Source: Ampelocalamus luodianensis (taxonomy: Eukaryota > Streptophyta > Magnoliopsida > Poales > Poaceae). Taken from it: a DNA stretch of 64,000 nt. The notes below the pieces were generated by a model. The model was given only the letters and a program-made list of their open reading frames with translations, was not told the origin of the DNA and did not search any database. Positions 12,054-22,808 of the stretch are shown one piece after another. Position 1 is the first letter of the stretch. Each line of letters begins with the position of its first letter. The stretch covers positions 3,730,001 to 3,794,000 of the forward strand of contig CM070639.1 of NCBI GenBank assembly GCA_036346255.1, given 5' to 3'. The translations under genes and the position numbers were made by a program.

Positions 12054-12551
12054 TGTTTACATACACCTTGGTATTAGGAGTCGGGAAAAAAAGATGAATA
12101 AAAAAATGATAATTCGCGGACAGGATCTGTACGGTACTGCACATGTTGCTCTTAGTAATTTTTATTATTTAACATTTTTAATTTTTATTACCAACCCCTA
12201 ATCAACTTTATTTCTAATTTTAACCTTTTTTGCTAGACCATTACTCGTGGTGTGGTCAAACAATACTGTCACACCAGACGTAGTCAAATCTTGCTACTCC
12301 ACCGCCAGCAACATGACAATTTGATCCATGACGTGATCAAAAGGAGTCAGATTTATAAATAAAGTTGACGAAAGATTAGTAATAAAAATAAATTTAAAAT
12401 AGGTTAAATAATAAAAATTGTTCTCTCTTCTCGCCCGAACAAAACAGAGGAGAAAAAAAATAGGTAGAAAAAAAAGAGAGAAGTGTGTAGGGGAGAGGAG
12501 CTCGCGACCCCAAAACCCTAACCCCCGGAACCCTCGGCGGCGGCGGCTACA
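12054..12551 (+). promoter_or_regulatory. TPR gene 5' flank and leader
   Basis: About 500 bp between the Pack-MULE and the TPR start codon. The last 130 bp ('ttctctcttctcgcc', then purine-rich, then 'aaaaccctaaccc') look like a plant 5' leader. No clear TATA box is visible and the transcription start cannot be placed. The Pack-MULE end may overlap the distal promoter. Confidence 0.4.
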
Positions 12552-15500
12552 ATGGCGGACGGTGGCGGAGGAGGAGGAGCAGCGGCGACGCTGAAGGAGC
12601 AGGGGAACGAGCAGTTCAAGTCGGGGAACTACCTCAAGGCCGCTGCGCTCTACACGCAGGCCATCAAGCTCGACCCGGACAACCCCACCCTCTACAGGTA
12701 TCGCTCCTCCTCCTCCTCTTCCTGTCCGCTCGTTTGGTGCGCGAAACCCTAGTGCTCTGATCGATCTCTGTGGGTGGAGTTGAGTTGAGACCGGTGTGTG
12801 CGTCTGTTTGATTGGGTGGGTGGGTGCTGCGAAATGGTGTCCCTGATTCACGTGGGAAGCTAAATGTGTAACGCTAGAATGGTACTTGATCAGCGGTTTC
12901 TGGATCACGCTCAAAGTTTGCATTGTTTTTACGCGGTGTTTTAGGTGCAAAATGGCGGTGTGGATTCAGGCTTAGAGACGGCAATGCCCTCAGATTTCGA
13001 GTGTTTATGATTTATTTGTTGCAGTGCGGCAAGTATTGCAAGTTTGTGGTGATGATTCGTCGGTTTGTTTAGGCTTTCGAGGGATGTAATATAAGCTGCC
13101 AAACTTTAGGATTTGAATGTTGCATTGGCGAAACTATGTAAGTAGCTGGGCTTTTTTCTGTGGTGTTTTAGATGTTATTTGAAATTAGGGTTATGGTTGC
13201 AACTTGCAAAGCTCTAAGATTACGTATGTGCCCACATTCTTGTGACATAACACACTGATGATACAATGTTATATGTTATCGACGTGGCTTTGAGTTGCGG
13301 CAATAAAATATCTGGTTCCGTAACTGCATGCAGCCAGTTTAGCACACATGTGACAAAATGAGCAACTTTCCAGTATGTCCTTTACCCATGCCAAGACAGA
13401 GAGAATCCACTCACTGTGCATGATCTATGCATCATTGGCTCAAGCGGATTTGCTTCTTGATGCAATTAAAATTCAAAATGTAGAAAAAACATCTATGTCC
13501 ACTTGTCCAGTACTGTCTGCTCCAACCATATATAAAAGCAAAAATATGACCAAGACTGCATCTTTTACATTTTCCTTACCGATTGGAAGATCATATGTGT
13601 AACGTGAACTGCCTCAAAAGTTCTGAATAAGCATGAAGAGAGTCCTTACTTCATATGCCCGGTTCCAATTAGGGTAAATCTTACCTGTTGTTGACGGTGG
13701 AGACGTTGAGTTGATCTTGTTCATTCTGTCATAAACCCATTCTCTGACATTGTATTGTGAAATGAGGAACACGAGGGGAATGAATATGTGGAATAACATT
13801 AAACAATCCAAGTTCCAACTAACGGGTGTATGCAGGTAGCAACTCAGGTGAGAGACAGAACCTTAAACCATCCAATCATGGGGGTAGGCAAGGAAACTGC
13901 AGAGAGGGAGGGAGAGGAGGAGGACATATCGTTGAATATAGGTTAGGGAAACAGCCAATCATGTGCTGTGTTCAGAAATACCATCATTGGGTAAATGCCG
14001 ATTGGGAAGGTGTGTAGGAATTTTTTAGACAAGTTGTTTTAGGATGTAATAATCAAACGGTTCAGGAGGACTTGTATGCGAGTAAAGAATACAGTAAATA
14101 AGCATGGCGATGTCTTCTTAAAGCTGACAACTTAGTATCTATGTCATAATTTATTTGTTGTGTTGTACAGGCTGTTGAAAAAAAAATCTGATTATGCTTT
14201 TTATTTAAATCCCTGCCAGCAACCGAGCTGCTGCATTTCTGCAGTTGGTTAAGCTTAATAAGGCCCTTGCTGATGCTGAGACAACAATTAAACTCAAGCC
14301 ACAATGGGAGAAGGTATATAAATGTCAAGCTGCACTCCGATTTATCTGTTGTAATTTATTCTTCTATCGGATTTCACAGACTATCCTCTTCTGTAATATA
14401 GGGTTATTTCAGGAAAGGATGTGTTTTGGAGGCGATGGAGCAGTATGAGGAGGTGAGTGGGACTGAAAGGCAAATGCCTTATTACTTTTGCTCAACAGGG
14501 AAGAGGGATGCTATCCTATTCTCTTTTCCTTTTCTGTTTTGTAAACTTTGACCAAGTCTTCTATGTTCTAGCAAGTTGAGAAACAATCACGGTCACAAAA
14601 TTCCTAGTTTAAACAGTGTTTGTATTTACTGGAATTATCACAAGTAAAGGTCTGAAGATGTAGCTCAGATGACTCAGTTGATGTTCATTGTAGTGAAACT
14701 AATAATTGGATGAACCAAAGTCTTAAAGTCATATTTTTTTATTAATTTTGTTCATTTTACTATGTTACAATCATACATGCTGTTGTTTCCAATAAAACAA
14801 GATCCGGCTTGTTCTTGAACCTGATTACCTGTGTTGATGTGTAATTGGGGCTTTTATTTTGTGCTTGAACCATGGCCTTCCTTCTTTGCTGCTCTTTTCA
14901 TCTGCCCACATGTAGTGCTGATATTTTCTGGCTAAATTGTTTAAAGTACACCTCAAGTTCTCTTTCATCAGACTGAGCTCTCCAATCATTTACAATATTG
15001 AGATGAACCATTTCTTTTATGTTTGTGTGAAGATTTTATGTCTGATGTACTTATATTATTTTCTGGTGCAGGCAATTTCTGCTTTTCAAATAGCGTTGCA
15101 GCACAATCCACAAAATACAGAAGTCTCGAGAAAAATCAAGAGGCTTACTCAGCTAGCAAGGGAAAAGAAGCGAGCTCTTGATGTAGAGAGCATGCGTTCC
15201 AATATTGACATTGGGAAGAACTTGGAGTCACTGAAAACCGAGCTGGTAAGTTTTATGGCTTATGACTTTATGTAGTGTGATGATCTTGGTGTGGGTGGGT
15301 GGGGCGCTCACAAGCACACATTTTAAAGCTGCATAACATTTTCCCGAAATGGCAATGCAACCCCATATACAATTGCCTTAAGAGGAAGCTGTGACAGATC
15401 TTTTCTTTTTCTTTCAAATTCAGATGTTGCATGTTTTTTAGCATGCCAATTAAGATACACATGTTTAATAAAGGGAATAATAATCTTCTTAAAATGCAAA

Positions 15501-18500
15501 TGTGTATACAGATGCACCTTGTAGACTATATCAAGTGCCTAAAGTCCATTTTTCATGAATGACACAAGACAAAGGACTTTCTATTGTAGACGAAACATGT
15601 TTCATCGTTTATGTGTTAAGCTGTATGTATTCCATGTCAGGCTGCGAAGTATGGAGATGCAGAAACGGGACAAAATATCTTCTTGTTTGTTGTTAATGTG
15701 ATTGAACCAGCAATAAAAGTTTGGCATGACACAGGAAAAGTGGATGCAAGGGTCAACTTTCTTCTTGATGATGACAAGACTGATACTGAAAAATATGCCC
15801 CGGTGGTTAACATTGACAAGGTACTTTGCTTCTACAGGGCGCTTCATTCTGCTGCTTGACATAAACTTTACAATGTAGGAATAAGTCCAGTTTACCCCCT
15901 CCAACTATCAGAAAAGTCTGGTTTACCCCTTGAACTTCAAAACCGATTATTTAATCCCCTAAATTTGCCATATCCGGTCACTAAAGCCCTCACGCCGGTT
16001 TGAAGGAACGGTTTTGCACACGTGGCTGGATTTGTCCACGTCAGCGTCTATTTGTCATCCTGTGTGACCGTCCCAGCTCACAACCGCGAGGCCAGTACTA
16101 TTGGCGGCTTGCACTTCTTCCAGTACCCTCTCCTTCTTCACCTCCCTCATGCTCAACTCCTCCTGTGCTCGCTCATCTGGCCTCGGCCTCTTACCGCCGG
16201 TGGTCATGGCGGCGGCGAGGGGAACATGCGACTCCAACTGGCCGGTGGTGGCGCCGACCTCGTTGGGGAAGTTGAGGATGGCCTTGGAGCTGCGGAGGCG
16301 GAAGGCGGCGCGATCGTAGGCGCGGGCGGCCTCGACGGCGGTGTCGTACGTGCCCGAGCCCGCCACTCTCCCCTTCCCCCTTCAACTCCTTCATCGCCTC
16401 GCACGCCCGCGCCGGCCTCGCGGCCAACGCCTTATCGCTGCTCGCGCGCATGCTTGCCGCTGGCGCCTCCCCGACCACGTTCACCTTCAACGTGTTCAAG
16501 GAAATGCCTGCACGGAGCATCGTCACCTGGAACTGTCTCATCTCTTGGTTTGTGCAGTATGCCCGTGTCCACGATGCCGTGTTCTGGTTCAGGGAACTCA
16601 TAAGAAGCGGTGATGGCTTGTCTGACGGCTCTCTTGTTGCAGTATTGCCTGCGTTTGGATCACTGGAGCAAGCTCAAGGGCTTTTGAAGAAAATTGCAAT
16701 GGATTCCTTCTCAGCAGTTGCAAATTCATTGCTGAATTCATACTGTACTTTCTGTGCTATGTGTGTGGGGCAGAGAAGCTGTTTGATGAGTTGATGTTCA
16801 GAGATGTGATTTCTTGGAATACAATGATAACTGCTTTTGCTAGGAGCAACTCACCAGGAAGAGCTTTTGAGCTTTTCTTGAGCATGCAAGGTCAGGGTGT
16901 TTTGCCCAATGAAACTACATTCAGCAGCGTTCTTTATGCTTGCACCAGTATAAATGGACATGAGCATGGGCAGTTTGTTCACGCCAAAGCTATCAAACGC
17001 AATCTCAATACCAGTGTGTTTGTGAACACTTCACTGGTTGATTTCTATGCAAAGTGTGTTGCAGTGTTGGTAGGTGGGATGCTCATAAATTGCTTGAAGA
17101 GGTTCCTGGGAATAGCACTGCATGTTGGAATGCTCTGATTTCTGGTAACTCAGATAGTGATATTCCTACTCTGTTTGTAATTCTGAGAGATATGCTATGA
17201 TCAGGTATTAGACCAAATGAAGTTAGTTTTTCTTCGTTGCTCAAGGATCCATCACTGTTATATCTGTTGCAGATTCACTCATTGGTCACAAGATTGGGTT
17301 ATGACAATAATGACTATGTTTCAAGTGCTCTTATATCTTCCTATGCTTCGCATGGCATTGTTTCTGATGCCTTGGCTTATGGAGTTACGTTGGATTTTGA
17401 CGGGTGCGAGGTTGGGCGGAGGAGGCGGGGAGGAGCTAGGTGGGCCGAGCCAGGGAAGCGAGGGGCGCACGGGTGTGCGCGGGAGCCAGAGGCACGACTC
17501 CGGTGCCGGCGGGCCGGCACACGGCTGCAAGGGGAGGCGCGTGGCCGAGCCGGGTGTAGGGCGGCCATGGGGCGGGCGTTGAGAAGCAGGGGTGAGGTGG
17601 TGCCAGCAGAGAGACACGCGGCTGAGCTAGGGAGGAGCCAAGCCGGGGGAGGTGGTGCCAGCAGAGAGGCGTGCGGCCGAGCCAGGGAGGAGCCGGGGCG
17701 CAGGGTGGCAATGGCGCGGGCGCCGAGGCTGCGGCGGTGGCGCAAGGAGAGCCGGCGGCAACGCTGCCGGAGGGAGGTGGTGCCAACAGAGGCTTCAGCC
17801 AAAGGAGCTCCATGGAGAAGGGAGAGATGAGGAAGAAATGAGAGGTGAGGTGATGACTGGGACATACATGCTGACTGGCACAAATGAGAGGCCACGTGTG
17901 CAAAACCACCGCTTGGAACCGGCATGAGGGGTTTATTGACCGGAATTCGCAAATTTGGGGGGTTAAATGACTGGTTTTGAAGTTCAGAGAGGTAAACCAA
18001 ACTTTTCTAGTAGTTCGAGGGAGTAAACTGGACTTATTCTTACAATGTACAAACAAGTGAAAAATCTTGAAATTTAGACTACTTAGGATCTGGTTTAATT
18101 TTATATTTGTATTTGTTGAATGTTCTATTATAACTTACTCCAATACGACAAAACCTCATTATCAACACCTTTATGTTTTCTTTTTTCCCTAGGCCTTTGA
18201 GTCACCCCACACTCACAGCAGTTGCTTCACATTTTTGCGGCAACATTCCAAGGATTCTTTTTCGAAGGCTGCTTGTATGGTGGCGCCTAAGAGCATCATC
18301 TCCTACCCACAGGTCCAATTCACCTCCTTCCCCTATTTATGTGTTGGTTTGATCTTTTGTTTTCCATAGTTTGTTGTTGCATGCTTTGCAGTTTGCACTG
18401 ACAGTTATTTTTGTTGATAAATCAGTGTGTATCATTTGTGATAACTTATTGATATCATACATGGTATTGTGGGTACCAGAATGAAAAAGATGGCACTAAC

Positions 18501-19400
18501 ATTATCTGTTATATACAGGTCTGGAAAGGACAAGGATCAAGAAAATGGAAGCTTGACCAGAGTGATGGGTTCTTTGTACAATTTGAATCACCAATTCTAC
18601 GGAAGATATGGTTTGTTCCTAGCACAATAGAAAAGGGGCGAACATTGTGCAGGTAATTCTCCCTTTCTGCATGAGATAAATTAATGTTTCTACATTTCCC
18701 TAATACCTGACAATTTGAAAGTTCTCAAGCTGAAATTTAATTGTAAGTTCCAGATATGTGTCTATTGTAGCTTGTTATCAGCGTTGCCTACTTTAGGTTT
18801 TTATGAATGTTACTTATGTTCAAAAAAATCTGAGCTTAATATTGCTCTTAAGTTTAGGCTAATCAATTCTGGCCATCTCTTTCGATAACATTGGTAAGTC
18901 AAGATTCCAATCAAATGATCAACTAGTCATAGTTGTGTGCACCACTGCATTATTTATTTGTTGCCAAGGTTCAACCATGTTTGCCAAATGTGAAGAATAG
19001 TTCACTTATGTGGATATTGTTTTAGAATTCTGCCTGTACTTGTCATTACTAACAGAAATACTAGCATTGCATTTAGCTGCCATGTATCCCCCTATGCTGA
19101 ATTTTACGATGCGAGTGTTATGTATACCAGTTGTTTGCACCATCTTGTAATGCTCAGCACTTTTTGTGACCTTAGATGCATCTGTTGTACCACTATTTAC
19201 TTTACACCCTTCATTCATGCCTGTGGGTTTGCTTTCGCAACCTGTTAGATAACCATCACTCTCTTCCCTGCTCTTTATGGTAATCACCAGCTTTTAGTTG
19301 GTGTACTATGTCTCTTATTTAATACTTTTGCAGGAGCCCTGAGCCCTTGGACATTAGCATCCATGAAGTCCTTCCTCGTATATTCAAAGAAACTGCTTGA
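12552..19400 (+). CDS. TPR-domain co-chaperone-like protein (TPR3-like), 321 aa
   Basis: Eight exons: 12,552-12,697; 14,220-14,313; 14,402-14,452; 15,072-15,245; 15,641-15,820; 18,193-18,312; 18,519-18,652; 19,334-19,400. All introns are GT-AG, phases agree and the total is 966 nt. The ATG follows a GC-rich leader and is the first in frame. Residues about 11-113 form three TPR units: LKEQGNEQFKSGNYLKAA, then SNRAAAFLQL, then GYFRKGCVLEAMEQYEE. Spacing matches the Hsp70/Hsp90-binding TPR class. Residues 114-155 are basic and helical. The C-terminal part (156-321, with SYPQVWKGQGSRKWKL near 252-267) is a conserved domain of this plant subfamily with no assigned activity. A soluble cytosolic protein is expected. 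Intron 5 (2,372 nt) is inflated by a Pack-MULE; the other introns look ordinary. From memory the nearest relative is Arabidopsis TPR3. Chaperone binding is inferred from the fold. Confidence 0.9.
16055..16366 (-). pseudogene. Captured AP2/ERF transcription-factor fragment
   Basis: Open minus-strand frame, 103 codons. Near its start is the C-terminal half of an AP2/ERF DNA-binding domain: GTYDTAVEAARAYDRAAF followed by RLRSSKAILNFPNEV. The first strands, where most DNA-contact residues lie, are missing. The following region (KRPRPDERAQEEL onward) looks like the normal downstream part of an ERF. Without the N-terminal half it cannot bind a GCC box. It is antisense to the host TPR gene. Confidence 0.85.
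16369..17398 (+). pseudogene. Captured PLS-type PPR gene fragment, broken
   Basis: Pieces of a pentatricopeptide-repeat gene in at least two frames: VTWNCLISWFVQ (about 16,524), VISWNTMITAFARSN (about 16,807), GVLPNETTFSSVLYACTSI, VFVNTSLVDFYAKC and ACWNALISGNSDSD, then GIRPNEVSFSSLL after an in-frame stop near 17,198. The 'W-N-x-[LM]-I' spacing is the PLS-class pattern of organelle RNA-editing PPR proteins. Frame changes near 16,760 and 17,060 and the stop show it is not functional. It starts and ends abruptly against non-PPR sequence. Confidence 0.85.
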
Positions 19401-21684
19401 GCGACAATCGGACAGTTGATGGCCCCTCGATTCTACCCCTGTTACATGATCCGTATTGCTCTCGGTTTACGGCTGGAAAGGGGGGTATTTTCCCGTGCAG
19501 GAAGAATCACATGCCAGATTTTGTAACCTGTCGATCTGTATCGGTTTTCTGTACACCGAGGCACTCAAATTTTGCTGCTTTGTGTTTTTTTACCTTATGC
19601 AGTTAATTGATGTATCTTTCAGTGTATACAAGTTTTGGTGGGGTTGTGCAAGTGCATTTCTTTTATTCATCAAATTCAGCCAGTATATTTTAGAAACTTC
19701 TGCTCTGATTTATTGTGCTATGTGGTTGATCCCACATTGTTTTGATAAAGCATACCAAAACTCTCCTAAACAATTAGTTGTGATTATATATATAATTTCC
19801 GATGTCCTGATTATTCCGGACATCTACTAAACAATTAGATGATGATGATGACGCCCTAGAACTAGAAATATGGCAAGTGATATATCACCATCAGTTGCTT
19901 TTCAGGCGAAGGATGATGTGATATAAAGAGTGCACAGCTATGCCTACATCGACTGAGAACCATGAATACTTCGTGATCCACAATGTTTTCCGTCCTCTCT
20001 GTTTCTGAAATCACATTTTTCTGTACATGTTCTAGAAGCCAAGCGTTGGTAGCAACACGTGTCCATCGGCCGCTTTCCATACGGACAAATACGGTACGAA
20101 AAAAGAATGTACACGTACTGCATACAGTATACCAGAAGTACAGTACACAAGTTAAAACGCAAGCCATGCACGGACAAGGCATCATCTCGATACTGCTTTC
20201 GGTGGCCGTCCCGTTTGTTTCGCCGAGACCAGCGCCGCCGCTGGCGAAAGGAGCGAGAAGCACGTGACGAACCCCCATCTGATCACCCCATCTTATTGAT
20301 GGCCGGCCGGCATTTACACCGTCGTCATATGCGATCGATGCATGCAGGTGCAGCTGAGCTGCCTGCGACGACCCCATGAGAGCTTTCGCTGCAGCAATGG
20401 ATGAGACGGCTCACTTCAGTCACACACTGCCTCTCGAGCCTGCACTGCAGATTTGCCTCTGCAGCAGCTAGCCGTACGTACTTGCGCGCTTAGACATATG
20501 TAGAATCATGTATATGTATAGATGCTGCCATGTTAAAGCCCTCGCGTTTTACGCTACAATTGATCCGGAGACTGATCACGAGACTGGCTCGGTATATAAA
20601 GAGGGTCTCGATGCAAATCCGGATCCGACGGTTGGCCGCCCAACCTTGTCGCCGATGAACAGCGGAATAGAAAAGAAGCCGTGTGCCGGCTAGCGTAGGC
20701 ATTTGCCATTGCTTCGCCCGAACTCCGGCCAATTTCTGGCTACATCAGTACCCGTCCATGGTATCTATGGGTTATGAAAAGGAGAGATAAAATCATGAGA
20801 GAGGACGCGTGAATCGTGATGCATGCACGGGGGTGTTGAAGACACCGGCCGCGTACCGAGTTAGGAACGCCGCGACATGTGATGAGCCGAATAAAAGAGG
20901 AGAGAAACGAGCAAAAGTGCGTGCATCGCTAGCTATCCTCCCTTGTTTAATTCTCTCTCTCTCTCTCACTACAAACATCGACCGATCACAAGGGTCGCAT
21001 GCAGGGCGGACTCAAGGGGCAGCGGTTCATGGTGTACCTTTAGCACCTTCAGTCTAGTCGTGCTCAGTCAGACTATCGTTGACTGGCACCTCGACATTCG
21101 GTAAGCTGCAAACAGATAAGCAGAGCCCATTAGCACCCTCTAAATTTTGATCAGAGTACCCCGCTGGTCGCATGCGTATAAGCTTGCGATTCCTTATCTT
21201 CTTTTGGCGCAGTTACGACATGCATCGACATGTCTTGTTCTCTCCTTTTTGTTCTACCTTCCCTTTTTCTTTCTTTCATGTAACGGCTTTGCGAAGGCAA
21301 CCGACGACGTCGAGCACCGGCCATGGTTTAGGAGGGAAGCACGTGCTTTGTCTTTATTCAGTGAAGGCGCCAACGATTTGCTTTGCTTGGCCTCGCAAAC
21401 CAGCCGATAGAGAATGGACGCTTAGGATCAAAGCTAATTAAGCTGAGGAGAAACTCAAAGCATCTCGATCGTCCGCTCGACCTGAACTGTTCGAGGCTCG
21501 ATCCAACGGCTCCAAAATGCCTAATGGAAGAGGCCACGAGAGACGCGCCAAGTGCTACCTCTATTCTCCGTTTCAACGCAATTTCACCGACGAAATTTCA
21601 CGTGAACCGTCCAATCAACGCGAGATGTCGCCGTTGTCTATACTCCATAGGATCTTAGCAGGATAACAGTGTTAGCATCGATCG
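19401..21684. other. Intergenic 3' flank of the TPR gene
   Basis: The first roughly 450 bp is T-rich and is probably the TPR 3' UTR. After about 19,850 I recognise no protein or RNA gene. A TATA-like GGTATATAAAGAGG at about 20,590 and a short CT run at about 20,951-20,967 could mark an unannotated promoter, but no convincing open frame follows. Confidence 0.5.
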
Positions 21685-21985
21685 TAAGGCATGTACAATA
21701 GTACAGACAGCTGATGTCTATAGCAACTCTTCATGTCACCTGTAGACAGTACTAAAGTCAGATCATACAATGAGTTGTCTTTTTACTTATCTTTATGGAT
21801 CACATAATCTTTTAATGCTTTCATGAACCTAAGAAATATGATTGGATAGCCTCCTTGATTCTAGTGATACAGTCAGCTATAGAATTATAGACATCACATT
21901 TCTCTCTCTTTATTCCCTTCCATCTACATAAATTTAAATCCTATATAGCAGAAACTATAGACAACTCATTGTATACGAGCTTAGG
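21685..21985. mobile_element. Probable MITE-like DNA element, family unclear
   Basis: The left end, TAAGGCATGTACAATAG, is matched in inverted orientation on the right by TAAGCTCGTATACAATGAG (reverse complement). Interior 'gatgtctatag' and 'actatagacaactcattgta' are also partly complementary. It is about 300 bp, AT-rich and non-coding. The target duplication is unclear, so the superfamily (hAT, Harbinger or Mutator) is not assigned. Confidence 0.45.
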
Positions 21986-22527
21986 GCGAGAGGTAGATGT
22001 TTGTTCTCAGTGCACCGACCATATGGCTTTTCCCGGTGCTTACTGTACAAGCATAATGAATTTCGGAGGGTGAGGTGACGGGCAGAAGTTTGGGTGGGAC
22101 CCACGTGTCAGTGGGCTGTTAGCGCCTGGGGATTGTGGATTATCCCATTTGTCGAGCAAAGCGAAGGCAGAAGCAGAAGGTAAAGCGAGAGATGCAGTCA
22201 AAGCTGGAGAAACTACGGACGGAATTAGGAATGTATACTCAACTTTGTGAACCTGGTCATGGGAAACGGGTAAAGCCAAAAAAAGAGTTAAAGGTCTTCT
22301 TTGCAAATGAGCCCTGGTATATTCGAGGTTTTGGATGGATGGATTCTCCTCGAAAAAAGGAAACACATCTGACCAGTGAAGGCTGGTTATCATCGATATA
22401 AAGTACTAAGAATAAAGACTCATTTGGAATGCAGGATTTTTCTTATATTCTTGCGAAGTCATGTCCATGCTGTCCGAACAGATTATCCCAACGCCACTTG
22501 ACGATGAAGTCATACATAAATTAAGAG

Positions 22528-22794
22528 GAGAACTAAGTCTTACTTGGGTGGCTAGTGATGTAGGTTGTACTCTTAATCTATCAGGGTTCAAACCCGGTTT
22601 GGTACTGCATATCTCATTTAGAAAGATTTTCTTTCAGTGGGAGGCGACGTGCCTGTCGCAAGTGAGGCGTCAGTGGTGATTTCGTTATTTCTTCGTTAAG
22701 CTCCGCTCGACCAGTCTTCTGTAGACGTTGTATGTGTGAGTGCGTGCGTGTGTGTGGACGTCTGTGTGTTGTTCTAGGTGTTTCGAAAAAAAAA
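22528..22794 (+). mobile_element. tRNA-derived SINE with 14-bp target duplications
   Basis: A 267-bp body lies between two copies of ACATAAATTAAGAG (22,514-22,527 and 22,795-22,808). The 5' part has RNA polymerase III promoter boxes: box A-like TGGCTAGTGATG (22,549-22,560) and box B-like GGTTCAAACCC (22,585-22,595), spaced as in a tRNA. The 3' end is a short A run immediately before the second duplication. Long flanking duplications, internal pol III boxes and an A tail are the hallmarks of LINE-mobilised SINEs. I cannot name the rice family. No cloverleaf forms, so it is not a tRNA gene. Confidence 0.8.
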
Positions 22795-22808
22795 ACATAA
22801 ATTAAGAG

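Larger units (their letters stand above)
15880..18039. mobile_element. Pack-MULE in intron 5 of the TPR gene (ERF and PPR fragments)
   Basis: 2,160 bp flanked by TTACAATGTA on both sides (15,870-15,879 and 18,040-18,049), a 9-10 bp MULE-type target duplication. Terminal inverted repeats of about 90 bp start GAATAAGTCCAGTTTAC on both sides and share 'cttcaaaacc' and 'caaatttg'. The interior is far more GC-rich than the intron. It holds an AP2/ERF fragment (minus), a PPR fragment (plus) and a GC-rich stretch with roughly 60-bp imperfect tandem units (about 17,589-17,790). No transposase is present. TPR intron 5 splice sites lie outside it, so it should be spliced out. Confidence 0.93.

Noticed and set aside
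16022..16603. Plus-strand ORF, 193 aa
   Set aside because: It crosses the antisense of the ERF fragment and an off-frame part of the PPR fragment inside the Pack-MULE.
20045..20379. Overlapping plus and minus ORFs
   Set aside because: Short, overlapping on both strands, no domain or conserved motif.
22549..22595. Possible tRNA gene (box A and box B)
   Set aside because: No cloverleaf can be drawn; flanking 14-bp duplications and an A tail show it is a SINE.
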